Source of the DNA: a candidate division KSB1 bacterium
GTDB taxonomy: Bacteria; Zhuqueibacterota; Zhuqueibacteria; JANLFK01; Oleimicrobiaceae
Length of the DNA stretch: 44,316 nucleotides
Direction: 5' to 3'
Assembly (NCBI GenBank): GCA_034506335.1
Contig: JAPDPR010000027.1
Coordinates: forward strand, 1 to 44,316
The position numbers were made by a program, and so were the translations under genes. This document shows, piece by piece, positions 14,370 through 22,732 of this stretch. The notes beneath the pieces are model-generated. The model ran no database searches and was not told the origin of the DNA. It was given only the letters and a program-made list of their open reading frames with translations. Numbering within the stretch: position 1 is the first letter of the stretch; each line of letters begins with the position of its first letter.

Positions 14370-15802
14370 AAGTGCTGCTCGTTGAAGACGAGAAGGTGTC
14401 GCGAATTGCTCTGAGAGACGCACTCCAGAACGCGGGCTATCAAGTTGTGGCGTGCGAAAAAGGCCACGAAGGACTAGAATGGATAGAAGAAGACCACTTT
14501 CAGGCCGTGATTACAGACCTTCGCTTGCCGGACATGACGGGCTTGGAGATTCTTAGGGCAGCGAAGGAAAAGCACAAGGATTGTGCCGTCATCGTCGTCA
14601 CGGCCTATGGAACGGTGGAAACGGCCGTGGAGGCCCTCAAGCTTGGCGCGTACGATTATGTGACTAAGCCGTTCTCAACAGACAAGCTTCTCACCATGCT
14701 TAGGAACATTCGTCAATTCCATGAACTGCTCCACGAAAACATCCAGCTGAAGAGGTGGGTGGAAAGCTATCAGGAGAGGGAGATTATCGGTAACTCAGCC
14801 CCAATGCGGCGAGTGTTAGAGATCCTTGAGTCCGTGGCCGCCACTGACTACACAGTTCTTATCCAGGGGGAGAGCGGGACCGGCAAGGAACTCGCAGCAC
14901 GTTTCCTGCATCGCTGCAGCGAAAGGCGCCAGGGACCATTTATTGCCGTCAACTGTGCAGCCCTACCGGAGAGTCTGCTGGAAAGCGAGCTGTTTGGTTA
15001 CGAAAAGGGCGCCTTTACCGGCGCGCTACGGCGCCACCTTGGCTATATCGAGCGGTCTCGCAGTGGGACGCTCTTCATTGACGACGTAGACGACTTGCCC
15101 TTGCGCCTGCAGGTAAAGCTTCTTCGCGTGCTGCAGGAGCGAGAGGTCCAACGCCTCGGCGGAGATCATCCTGTTCCTGTGGACTTTAGACTGGTGTGCG
15201 CAAGCAAGACCGATCTCAGGGGGTTGGTGGAAGCCGGCTCCTTCCGCGAGGACCTCTTCTATCGCCTTAACGTCATCACCGTCACCATGCCGCCACTACG
15301 CGATCATCGAGAGGACATTCCTCTTCTCATCGATCACTTTGCCAAGAAGTACGGTCAGGGCAAACGAGAACTCACCCTCGCCCCTGCCCAGCTTAAGCAG
15401 TTGATGACCCACGACTGGCCTGGCAATGTGCGCGAATTGGAGAACGTGGTACAACGGATGTTGGCTCTGCCTGTGGGGGTAGACTTCCTAGAGCTTGCTC
15501 ATACCACACCCGCGGAGCCCCCAGCGGAGAGCTCAATTTCCCAACTGGAAGGGCCCCAGGAGTTTCCATCCCTTAAAGAGTTCTTAAGGGAGCAGGAGAA
15601 CCAACTGATCAGCAAAGCCCTCCGGCTCAGCGACAACAACATAAGCCGCGCGGCTCGCCTACTCAAGATCCCACGCACAACGCTCCAGTGCAAAATAGGA
15701 AGGGTGCGTAAGGCAATGAACCCATCCGCCGAGCACTACAGGGGGCGCACCATACTCCAGGTTGGCGACTCCCGAAGGACACACGGGAAGCCACGAGCAT
15801 AA
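14366..15802 (+). CDS. NtrC-family sigma54-dependent response regulator
   Basis: 478 residues. Receiver domain 1-120 with phospho-acceptor Asp51 (VITDLRLPDMTG) and KPF at 101-103. AAA+ domain about 140-375: Walker A GESGTGKE at 168-175, the sigma54-contact loop GAFTGA at 215-220, arginine/sensor region and HDWPGNVREL. Fis-type helix-turn-helix near 430-455 (NNISRAARLLKIPRTTLQCK). All parts needed to activate sigma54 holoenzyme are present, and a sigma54 promoter with two palindromes lies upstream of the phosphate operon next door. Odd point: Walker B reads GTLFIDDVDD where the family has LFLDEI, so the usual catalytic Glu is Asp240. Confidence 0.93.
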   Translation: MKVLLVEDEKVSRIALRDALQNAGYQVVACEKGHEGLEWIEEDHFQAVITDLRLPDMTGLEILRAAKEKHKDCAVIVVTAYGTVETAVEALKLGAYDYVTKPFSTDKLLTMLRNIRQFHELLHENIQLKRWVESYQEREIIGNSAPMRRVLEILESVAATDYTVLIQGESGTGKELAARFLHRCSERRQGPFIAVNCAALPESLLESELFGYEKGAFTGALRRHLGYIERSRSGTLFIDDVDDLPLRLQVKLLRVLQEREVQRLGGDHPVPVDFRLVCASKTDLRGLVEAGSFREDLFYRLNVITVTMPPLRDHREDIPLLIDHFAKKYGQGKRELTLAPAQLKQLMTHDWPGNVRELENVVQRMLALPVGVDFLELAHTTPAEPPAESSISQLEGPQEFPSLKEFLREQENQLISKALRLSDNNISRAARLLKIPRTTLQCKIGRVRKAMNPSAEHYRGRTILQVGDSRRTHGKPRA

Positions 15803-15881
15803 AGACAGAAAAGAAACCCACCAGGAACTTGACGCTTTCTCCCTAAGGTGAACGTTGTCGACCATGGAGGCGAGGAATGGC

Positions 15882-15902
15882 GGCCCATCAGGAGGCTGGG
15901 CC
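15882..15902 (+). other. Inverted repeat after the regulator operon
   Basis: GGCCCA (15882-15887) and TGGGCC (15897-15902) flank a 9-nt loop, 80 bp after the regulator stop. No T-run, so terminator function is doubtful. Confidence 0.25.
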
Positions 15903-15944
15903 ACGTCCCTTGACCCCGGGATAGGTTGCCGAGTCAGGCTCTGC

Positions 15945-16529
15945 TTATTCCGTCAACTCTGATAGCGGTTTGCCAAACAGATCTCCTTCCACGGTGAGGT
16001 GCCAGAGCCTACCACCGCTTGGGTCCGCCCTGGAGTCTGCACCCCATCGGGCGGGCCCATGAAGGGGTTGCTCTTCCCCTCTCTCTGCTTGGTAGCCGGG
16101 GATTAACCACACTCCGAGAGCAGGTACTTCGCGAGGGGCATTTCTTTGAGCAGTGGCTCCTCCTTCACGACTCACGTCCCGCCGTGGCTGCCGCTCCGAC
16201 ATCTTGCCAAGAGGACCTCGGCCCAAGCGTCCGCTAAGACGGATGCGCTCTTTCTCTTCTTTGCACTTCGGATCGACCCATAGGGTTAGGCCGGCAAAAT
16301 GAATGTGCCGCGCCAGCTGTCCATCGTGGAAGCGGAACACAACGTCCAGGTGAGTGGAGTCATTCGCCACCGCAGCCAGGAGCCTCAACCGCTCACTGTG
16401 GAACAACGGCAGACCTTCCCACTCTTCCCCCACACCGCCAGTGCGGGTCTCGCGGTCGACTCGGCTACCCTCCACTCTCTTCTGCCCGCAATTAGTCGCC
16501 ATCCATGCGAAGCAAGCGACAGGGATCAA
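15945..16529 (-). CDS. Hypothetical exported protein, possibly frame-damaged
   Basis: About 194 residues from TTG 16529, selected because AAGGAG lies upstream; the frame itself is open to 16589. A short hydrophobic start (LIPVACFAWMATNCG) might be a lipoprotein signal, but Asn at -1 of the Cys is atypical. Residues about 35-90 look like genuine protein of a conserved FCB-type hypothetical family: EWEGLPLFHSERLRLLAAVA, ND.THLDVVFRFHDG, HIHFAGLTLWVDPK. The second half is Arg/Gly/Pro-rich and less protein-like, while an overlapping frame gives KEEPLLKEMPLAKYLLSECG, so an indel may have shifted the C-terminus. It sits alone after the sensor operon on the opposite strand. Confidence 0.5.
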   Translation of the reverse strand: MIPVACFAWMATNCGQKRVEGSRVDRETRTGGVGEEWEGLPLFHSERLRLLAAVANDSTHLDVVFRFHDGQLARHIHFAGLTLWVDPKCKEEKERIRLSGRLGRGPLGKMSERQPRRDVSREGGATAQRNAPREVPALGVWLIPGYQAERGEEQPLHGPARWGADSRADPSGGRLWHLTVEGDLFGKPLSELTE

Positions 16530-16704
16530 AAGACTCTTCTCCTTGTCCCCCGACTCTGCCCTCTTCCAAAACGACTTCCGATCTTTCAAAAACGCGATAA
16601 GTTCAAGACCCGCTCACTCCGCTCCCATGTTTTCGTCCACCGGGGATAGGCTATGAGGAAGATCTTAAGAAAAGGCATCCTTATGCTATTGGACCAATGG
16701 GGAG

Positions 16705-17796
16705 TTAGGGGAGGAAGACACGTTCATCCAACAGCCGCGCAAGCCCGGCACTGTTGCCAGGTGACCAGCCCAAAGCGCGGCGCCAGACCACGTCGCTTTC
16801 CATGCAAAGGTAAACCAGCACGTCTGGTGCCAAGCGCCTGATGCGGTTGTACACGAAACGGTACATTTCTTCCCGCAGTGGGCGGAAGTAGCGGAACTTC
16901 CCGTCTCTGCCGGGGAGAAGTTCACCCAGAGGCAGATCGCAGTGTGGATGGCGGGCACGGATCAGTTCGTCCAGAGCCGGCGGATAGCGCAATGCGCCCA
17001 GGCTTATCCAAGCGATGTTCTTTGGCCGGATAACTGAGAAGACCTGATCGACCACTCCAGCGTAGCCCTCTTGCCACCCCTTGTACCAAACGAGCGGGTC
17101 GAAGTGAAAACCCAAGCGATAGCCGGCCTCTTGCGCCAGGCGCGCCGCTTCCAGTCGTCTGGCCACGGGAGCACTGCCGGGTTCATGGAGAGATGCTACC
17201 TCTTCACTATTCAGCGACCAGGAGAGCACCGTGCGCCGCCCGTGGTTGAGCGCAAGAAGACCCTCCACCTGACCACTCTTGGTCTTGAGCTCCAATAGGG
17301 CGTTCTTCTTGTCGGCAAAATACCTTATGAGCTCTTCATTCAATCCAACCAGATGCTCGAAAACCAGGCTATCTGTCAGCTCCCCCGTTCCAATGCGCAC
17401 CGCCTTGCGGTTCTGCACAGTGAAGAACTCATCGAGCTCACGCCAGAGTTGCTCGGTGTTTGCAAAGACGGTGAGGTTGAGCCATCCTAAGTAGCTCTGG
17501 AGAATGCAGTAGTCGCAGCCGATGGTGCACCCGGTGGCCACGTTCAGGTTAAGGTAGCCGCAGCAGATGTAATCTTTCGTGCCGGGGCACGGCTTAAGAA
17601 AACGCCCGCGCTGCTCCGCCAGCACAAGGAGACCTTGCCCATGTTGCCCACCTTCAGGCTCCAAAAGAGGCCTGGCCTCCGGGACCACGACCCTTGAGGC
17701 CTGCGGCAGCCGTTCCAGCACACGCCGCGTCAATGGAGCGTGCTCGACGGCTGCTTCTATGAGGATTGTATGTGGGATGAACGGTCGATGCTCCAC
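16705..17796 (-). CDS. SPL-family (spore photoproduct lyase-like) radical SAM protein
   Basis: About 363 residues. The open frame reaches 17943, but that part overlaps the ParB-like gene. GTG 17796 (alternative GTG 17805) follows AGAGGA and begins the conserved region EHRPFIPHTILIE. The radical SAM cluster motif is ATGCTIGCDYCILQSYL (C-x3-C-x2-C). Other conserved blocks are CPGTKDYICCGYLNLN before it, RIGTGELTDSLVFE, ALLELKTKSG, LSWSLNSEEV, and GFHFDPLVWYKGWQEGY. True spore photoproduct lyase repairs a thymine dimer in spores; this organism is unlikely to sporulate, so the substrate is unknown. The gene follows the ParB-like gene by about 20 bp, suggesting joint function. Confidence 0.83.
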   Translation of the reverse strand: MEHRPFIPHTILIEAAVEHAPLTRRVLERLPQASRVVVPEARPLLEPEGGQHGQGLLVLAEQRGRFLKPCPGTKDYICCGYLNLNVATGCTIGCDYCILQSYLGWLNLTVFANTEQLWRELDEFFTVQNRKAVRIGTGELTDSLVFEHLVGLNEELIRYFADKKNALLELKTKSGQVEGLLALNHGRRTVLSWSLNSEEVASLHEPGSAPVARRLEAARLAQEAGYRLGFHFDPLVWYKGWQEGYAGVVDQVFSVIRPKNIAWISLGALRYPPALDELIRARHPHCDLPLGELLPGRDGKFRYFRPLREEMYRFVYNRIRRLAPDVLVYLCMESDVVWRRALGWSPGNSAGLARLLDERVFLP

Positions 17797-17818
17797 GGTG
17801 CGCACTTCCTCTGCAGCG

Positions 17819-18805
17819 TCACGGAAGAGCGAGCGCTTCCTGCAGGACTGGGCACTCGGCCACTTGCGCCAATTTGCGTGCAGCCTCACGGAGAGCCTCC
17901 ACAGAACTGAAGTGCATGGTGCACTGCCAGTCTTCACCCTCAAAATGAGGGGGAGGTGTCATACGCACATTTGGAGGGAGATTCATTTGCCTCACCAGCT
18001 CCTGTGCCTTCCTCTCCGCTGCAGCCAGGTGCGGGAAGCGTTGCGCCCGCAGCCACGCGAACAAGCGCTCTGCCCTTTGTGTTGGGGTCAAGTCTGCGGA
18101 CTGGAGAACCCCCTTCGACTCCGGAGAAGTCACGATCGCCTCCATAGTGCACGACCGCTGACGGGCCAGGTCCTCCAGCAGACGCAGCAGGATGCGTTGC
18201 TGGTTCTTGCCCAGGCGCAACTCCGATATCACATGGAAAATAGCGTTGGCCTCCCCTTCCGGCTTTGCCGCAAGCCGCACGGCCACCTCATGAGAGAGGC
18301 GATCTTCAGCCAACCACCGCCGCATCGGCTCGCCCAATCGGGCCATTGCTACATAGCGTTGAAAGACCTCAGTGCTGCGGGGAAGACCGAGCAGGGGCAG
18401 GTAACGCTGGACGATCTCCTCTTGTCCCACGCCGAACTGCGCGTGCAATTTCGCCAGAGCCGTCGCACACTCCACGGCATTCAGCACACGGCCGCCCACG
18501 TTGTCGCAAAGCGCTTGTACAAAGAGCGCTAAGGGCGGAGCATTTTTGTCGACACACCAGGCCTGCACCTGCTGGCAGCCCAGCCGCGCAAGCAGCTCGC
18601 AGCGACGAAATCCGCATACGATCCGCCACATCCCATCTGCGCGACGTTGGAGCGTCGGGGGATTCACCAACCCTATTTCGCCCAACGACATCGCGAGTCC
18701 AGAAAGGGCAGGCCCCCAGCTCACCCGGTAGAAACCGTCCTCCAGGTCAATTTCGCTCAACCTCACCTCTCGGAGCGTGCGCTCGATGCGACAGGCCGCA
18801 TCCAT
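17819..18805 (-). CDS. ParB-like N-terminal domain protein
   Basis: 328 residues from ATG 18805; GAGGAGG sits 10 nt upstream, which favours this over ATG 18841. Residues about 10-110 form a ParB/Srx-like domain: VRLSEIDLEDGFYRVSW, SLGEIGLVNPPTLQR and the GxRR box IVCGFRRCELLARLG. Then comes a helical KorB/HTH-like part (ATALAKLHAQFGVGQEEIVQ, RLSHEVAVRLAAK), and a C-terminal region ending in a strand-helix unit. ParB folds include CTP-binding partition proteins and unrelated nucleases or kinases. No parA is adjacent, so chromosome segregation is unlikely; coupling to the SPL-like radical SAM gene points to a specialised DNA-related role. Confidence 0.75.
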   Translation of the reverse strand: MDAACRIERTLREVRLSEIDLEDGFYRVSWGPALSGLAMSLGEIGLVNPPTLQRRADGMWRIVCGFRRCELLARLGCQQVQAWCVDKNAPPLALFVQALCDNVGGRVLNAVECATALAKLHAQFGVGQEEIVQRYLPLLGLPRSTEVFQRYVAMARLGEPMRRWLAEDRLSHEVAVRLAAKPEGEANAIFHVISELRLGKNQQRILLRLLEDLARQRSCTMEAIVTSPESKGVLQSADLTPTQRAERLFAWLRAQRFPHLAAAERKAQELVRQMNLPPNVRMTPPPHFEGEDWQCTMHFSSVEALREAARKLAQVAECPVLQEALALP

Positions 18806-18901
18806 CGCCTTGGTTCCTCCTCGATTGACCTCTCCTGCCATAAAGTCTACGACAACGCCTCATCAAATTCAAGGAGAAAAGCGGCGCACCGCAAATAGGT
18901 G

Positions 18902-18930
18902 TTGACAATGCCGGCATTTTTTCTTATCAT
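18902..18930 (+). promoter_or_regulatory. Sigma70-type promoter of the symporter gene
   Basis: TTGACA (18902-18907), 17 nt, TATCAT (18925-18930). Start near 18937, about 38 nt before ATG 18975. Confidence 0.7.
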
Positions 18931-18974
18931 AAAGGTCACAAAACGGCGCATCCACTTGCGAAAGGGACTCCGGG

Positions 18975-20486
18975 ATGACCTCCTTTCTTGAAGGGCTCTT
19001 ACACGGCTCGCAGACCCTGGCGGACTTTATGTGGGGCAACTGGATGATCGCGCTCTTGGTGGGCACCGGCGTGCTGCTGACGGTGATGACGCGCGGCATC
19101 CAGGTACGCAAGTTCTTTTTATCGCTAAAGTTCGCTCTGAGTGGGGCCTCCAAAAAGAGTGACGTCCACGCCAAGCAGGGCGACATCTCGCCTTTTGCGG
19201 CACTGATGACTGCCCTTGCAGCTACGGTTGGTAATGGGAACATCGCCGGCGTGGCGACGGCAATTGCCACCGGCGGACCCGGTGCACCCTTTTGGATGTG
19301 GGTCTCGGCTCTATTCGGGATGGCCACGAAATACGCAGAAGGCTTTCTGGGGGTCAAGTACCGCAAGGTCGCCGAAGATGGCTCCATGGCCGGTGGGCCT
19401 ATGTACTACTGCCGCTATGGCATTAAGTGGCAGCCACTGGCGAAGGTGTTGGGCATGGTGTTCGCCGTCTGCGGGGCCTTTACGGCGCTCTTTGGCACCG
19501 GCAACATGATGCAGTCCAACTCGATGGCGCTGGCGTTCAAGACCCAGTTCCATGTGCCGACACTTGTGAGCGCGGTGGTCATCACCGTTCTCGTGGGCTT
19601 GGTCATCCTGGGCGGCATCAAACGCATCGGGGCAGTGGCGGAACGCCTGGTGCCTACGATGATTCTGTTCTATCTGGCGGGTGCGGCTATCATCCTGATT
19701 GCCAAAGCGTCGGCCATCGATGATGCCTTCGCTCTCATATTCCGCTCGGCCTTCTCTCTCCGCGCAGCGGGGGGCGCATTGATCGGCACCACGCTGCAGA
19801 AAGCGATCAGCCTCGGTGTGCGGCGCGGTGTCCTGTCCAACGAGGCAGGTTTGGGGTCTGCGGCCATCGCCCAGGCTGCGGCCAAGTCCCCTGACCCAAC
19901 CTACAACGGCTTGGTCGCCATGACGGGCGTGTTCATCGACACCTTGTTGGTCAACACCCTGACCACCCTGACGATCGTGGTCACCGGCGTGTGGATGCTC
20001 ACGCCAGCTGCAGGGGTGGAGCTCCTGCGTGAGGGCACGCGTTTGACGCCAGACCTGGTTGCTGCGCTGCCCCACACCGCCAGGGAGCTGGCCGGGCGCA
20101 TCGGCTACGATCTGGCCAACGGCGGGCTGTCCAGCACCGCCCTCACCACTACCGCCTTCAATTCGGTCATCCCCTTCGGTGGATGGATTGTCGCCCTCGG
20201 CTCGTTTCTCTTTGGCTACACCACGCTCATCGGCTGGGCCTACTACGGTGAGCAGTGCATCGAGTACATCTGGGGCCTCAAGTCTACTACCCCCTATAGG
20301 CTCGTGTACATCGTGCTCCTCTTCCTTGGGGCCCTCATGACCGGCAAATACTTGAACATCGTCTGGTACGTGGGCGATACGGCCAATGCGATTATGGCGT
20401 TCCCTAATTTGATTGGCCTGCTTCTGCTGTCCGGCGTGGTGGCAAAGGTGACAAAATACCATTTTTTGGAGCAGATGGAGCGCTGA
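18975..20486 (+). CDS. Alanine/glycine:cation symporter (AGCS family)
   Basis: 503 residues, ATG 18975, with a consensus promoter directly upstream. About ten to eleven membrane helices. AGCS landmarks: FMWGNWMIALLVGTGVLLTV, ISPFAALMTALAATVGNGNI, GVATAIATGGPGAPFWMWVS, AEGFLGVKYRKVAEDGSMAG, then GGPMYYCRYG, RRGVLSNEAGLGSAAIAQAA and GWAYYGEQCIEYIWG near the end. It imports alanine or glycine with Na+ (or H+) across the inner membrane. The following GIY-YIG frame begins 39 bp after the stop, so read-through into the downstream cluster is plausible, though no functional link is obvious. Confidence 0.92.
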   Translation: MTSFLEGLLHGSQTLADFMWGNWMIALLVGTGVLLTVMTRGIQVRKFFLSLKFALSGASKKSDVHAKQGDISPFAALMTALAATVGNGNIAGVATAIATGGPGAPFWMWVSALFGMATKYAEGFLGVKYRKVAEDGSMAGGPMYYCRYGIKWQPLAKVLGMVFAVCGAFTALFGTGNMMQSNSMALAFKTQFHVPTLVSAVVITVLVGLVILGGIKRIGAVAERLVPTMILFYLAGAAIILIAKASAIDDAFALIFRSAFSLRAAGGALIGTTLQKAISLGVRRGVLSNEAGLGSAAIAQAAAKSPDPTYNGLVAMTGVFIDTLLVNTLTTLTIVVTGVWMLTPAAGVELLREGTRLTPDLVAALPHTARELAGRIGYDLANGGLSSTALTTTAFNSVIPFGGWIVALGSFLFGYTTLIGWAYYGEQCIEYIWGLKSTTPYRLVYIVLLFLGALMTGKYLNIVWYVGDTANAIMAFPNLIGLLLLSGVVAKVTKYHFLEQMER

Positions 20487-20524
20487 GCCGGCAAGGACAA
20501 AATCCTCCCACCCTCCGGCACTAT

Positions 20525-20992
20525 GTGTACATTGTGCGGTGCAGCGATGGCTCCTTCTACACCGGCTGTACCAAGGACCTCCAGGCGCGCCTGCGCCGCC
20601 ACAATGGTGAATTGCCGGGAGGAGCACGCTATACGCGCACGCGCAGGCCTGTGGTATTGGTCTTTTTAGAGGAATACGCCACATTGCGACAAGCACGGAA
20701 ACGAGAGCAAGCAATCAAGCGCCTTTCCCGGGCAGCGAAGGAGGCACTCATCGCCAACCAAGCGGCACCGTGCACCGCGGGCGCCAATGTCTTGCAGAAC
20801 GCCGGCGGGCAGGACTGCGCCATAAACCTCGCCGGCGGCAAGAGCAAGAAGACGACTCCGACCCGCATTGACCTGGACGAGCTATACAAGTCGCTCCGGA
20901 AACCGACGCCAAAGCCTACGGTGGTGCACAGAGATCGGCGGAAGTACTCCCGGAAGCAGAAGCACCCCAAGCCACCTGAGGAAGAAACATGA
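20525..20992 (+). CDS. GIY-YIG domain protein with basic C-terminal tail
   Basis: 155 residues from GTG 20525. The frame is open further upstream without a better start, and no clear SD is seen, so the true N-terminus is uncertain by a few residues. Residues 1-80 are a short UPF0213/YhbQ-type GIY-YIG nuclease domain: YIVRCSDGSFYTGCTKDLQA, RLRRHN, and EYATLRQARKREQAIKRLSR. Residues 100-155 are a Lys/Arg/Pro-rich tail (KSKKTTPTRIDLDELYKSLR and onward) not present in the standalone family, which may bind nucleic acid. Its stop overlaps the next start by 4 bp (ATGA), so it is translationally coupled to the radical SAM gene. Confidence 0.8.
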   Translation: MYIVRCSDGSFYTGCTKDLQARLRRHNGELPGGARYTRTRRPVVLVFLEEYATLRQARKREQAIKRLSRAAKEALIANQAAPCTAGANVLQNAGGQDCAINLAGGKSKKTTPTRIDLDELYKSLRKPTPKPTVVHRDRRKYSRKQKHPKPPEEET

Positions 20993-21765
20993 CAGCCGGA
21001 GGGAGGCCCAGAATTCTGACGCCTTCACCCATCGCGGTGCGGGAGCTCTGCTGCAAATCAGCGCTGACCCCATCGCGCATCCCGGGCATCGATTATGCAC
21101 TGAACCCCTACGTGGGATGCGCGCATGGCTGCCGCTACTGCTACGCGGATTTTATGCGTCGCTTCACCGGGCACAGCGAGGCCTGGGGCACCTTTGTGGA
21201 CGTGCGCGTAAATGCTCCGCAGAAATTGGCCAAGGAGCTGGAACGTACCAAGCCGGGGGTGGTATCTCTGAGCACCGTGACCGACCCATACCAGCCCCTG
21301 GAGGCGCGCTACCGCCTTACTCGCGCCTGCCTCGAGATCCTTGCGCGGTGGCCCTTTCAGGTGTCCATCCTCACCAAGTCCCCTTTGGTCACCCGCGACA
21401 TCGACGTGCTACGCTCCATCGAAGAATGCGAGGTGGGGCTCACCATCACGACCGATGACGAGCATGAGCAGGTGCGCAGGCTGTTCGAGCCGCGCGCTCC
21501 AAACATTGTTGCGCGTCTTAACGCTCTCAGCAGGCTCAAGAAGGCTGGCCTGACCACCTATGCCTTCGTGGGGCCGGCGTTGCCCATGAACCCTCATCGG
21601 CTGGCAAGCCTGCTCCAAGGGCTGGTGGATGAAGTACTGGTGGACAGGATGAACTACGCCCACAAGGTGGTGTCGATCTACCGCCGTCACGGGCTGATGC
21701 GGTTTCTTTCTGAGGAGTATTTTGCTGAGGTACAAGAGGCCCTTTCCGGGGTTGGGGTTTGGTGA
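20989..21765 (+). CDS. SPL-like radical SAM protein (Rv2578c-type)
   Basis: 258 residues, starting inside the preceding stop codon. The cluster motif is NPYVGCAHGCRYCYADFMRR (C-x3-C-x2-C, near residues 43-50), preceded by the family's KSALTPSRIPGIDYALNPY. Further conserved segments are VVSLSTVTDPYQPLEARYRL, the strand FQVSILTKSPLVTRDID, CEVGLTITTDDEHEQVRRLF and LKKAGLTTYAFVGPALPMNP. Such proteins are annotated as SPL-family radical SAM, but the reaction is unknown. At 258 residues it is slightly short, yet the core barrel is complete. It is the second SPL-type gene in the window, here coupled to a GIY-YIG protein. Confidence 0.82.
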   Translation: MTAGGRPRILTPSPIAVRELCCKSALTPSRIPGIDYALNPYVGCAHGCRYCYADFMRRFTGHSEAWGTFVDVRVNAPQKLAKELERTKPGVVSLSTVTDPYQPLEARYRLTRACLEILARWPFQVSILTKSPLVTRDIDVLRSIEECEVGLTITTDDEHEQVRRLFEPRAPNIVARLNALSRLKKAGLTTYAFVGPALPMNPHRLASLLQGLVDEVLVDRMNYAHKVVSIYRRHGLMRFLSEEYFAEVQEALSGVGVW

Positions 21766-21865
21766 GAGGGCCGAATACGGACCTTGACTCCGTGTCGAGC
21801 ATCGCAAGTGCCAGGAGCACAAGTTGAAGACTGGGGCGCTCATTGCCATAGACAAATCACAAACG

Positions 21866-22732
21866 ATGGGAGGAGGTGAGCGGGCCGTAGTTGCCCTGAA
21901 CACCCGCCCTCAGAGCCTTTCGGCGCCAGAGGTGGAAATCCTGCGCGACCAGCTGCAACGCCGGATCTTGGGCAAGACGGTGGCCACCATCCATGTGCCG
22001 GAGCGATTTCTGAAGCATCTTCCACCCCGACCTGAAGCCCTGCTGCAAGGTTCACGTGGAGCCGGCGTCCGACGCATCGCCACCTGGCTCGCATTGGATC
22101 TGGATACTGGCCTTTCGCTCGTGCTCGCCTTGGCTCAAGGGGGCGCTCTGGCCTGGCGTGAGGAGGCGAGTGACGGCGGAGACGAACACCTCCTCCGGGT
22201 GCATTTTGCACACGGCAGAACCCTGTTGGCCGCACTGCCGATGACCGAAGCTGTTGCCTTGGTGCCTGCGCAGCGGTTCCCGGTTCTGCCCGCCGTCAAG
22301 AAGCTGGGCCCAGATGTGCTGTCCGCAGAGTTTAGCCTACAGGCTCTCAATGCTACTCTGGCGCGAGCCCGGAGCCGCCCGCTCCGTTCCCTGCTTCTCG
22401 ACCAACGCAAGATCGCGGGGCTTGACGCTTGGCTTGCCGACGAGATCCTTCTTCGGGCCAGACTGCACCCCTGCACGCCATCCGGACGCCTCACCCCGCA
22501 GCAAGCGCGCGGGCTCTTTGAGGCCATATGCACCGTGCTCCGCCAAGTGCTGCAGCGAGGTGGCTCAGCCGCCACAGGGTTTTTGGACCTTGAGGGGCGA
22601 AAAGGCACGTTCGAGCCCGTAGGGTGGGGTGAACACCGCCGCACATGCCCTGTGTGCGGCACCTCACTGGCCCGTGCCCTTTGCGGGCGACGGCGCGCCA
22701 TCCTGTGCCCAACATGCCAAGGGCTGCCATGA
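21866..22732 (+). CDS. Fpg/Nei-like protein lacking catalytic residues
   Basis: About 288 residues from ATG 21866 (TTG 21824 is also possible). The overall fold is that of Fpg (MutM): an opening block SLSAPEVEILRDQLQRRILG, an H2TH region LLLDQRKIAGLDAWLADEIL followed by LHPCTPSGRL, and a C-terminal zinc finger CPVCG...GRRRAILCPTCQ. However, Fpg starts M-P-E-L-P-E-V-E and uses the N-terminal Pro and Glu; here the protein continues upstream and the aligned residues are S-L-S-A. The conserved RRGK lysine reads RRIA, and the H2TH asparagine (GIGN) reads GLDA. DNA binding may persist without glycosylase/lyase activity. The stop overlaps the next start (ATGA). Confidence 0.72.
   Translation: MGGGERAVVALNTRPQSLSAPEVEILRDQLQRRILGKTVATIHVPERFLKHLPPRPEALLQGSRGAGVRRIATWLALDLDTGLSLVLALAQGGALAWREEASDGGDEHLLRVHFAHGRTLLAALPMTEAVALVPAQRFPVLPAVKKLGPDVLSAEFSLQALNATLARARSRPLRSLLLDQRKIAGLDAWLADEILLRARLHPCTPSGRLTPQQARGLFEAICTVLRQVLQRGGSAATGFLDLEGRKGTFEPVGWGEHRRTCPVCGTSLARALCGRRRAILCPTCQGLP

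Noticed and set aside
19311..20714. A 467-residue minus-strand open frame
   Set aside because: Antisense to the AGCS symporter, with low-complexity composition and no family resemblance.
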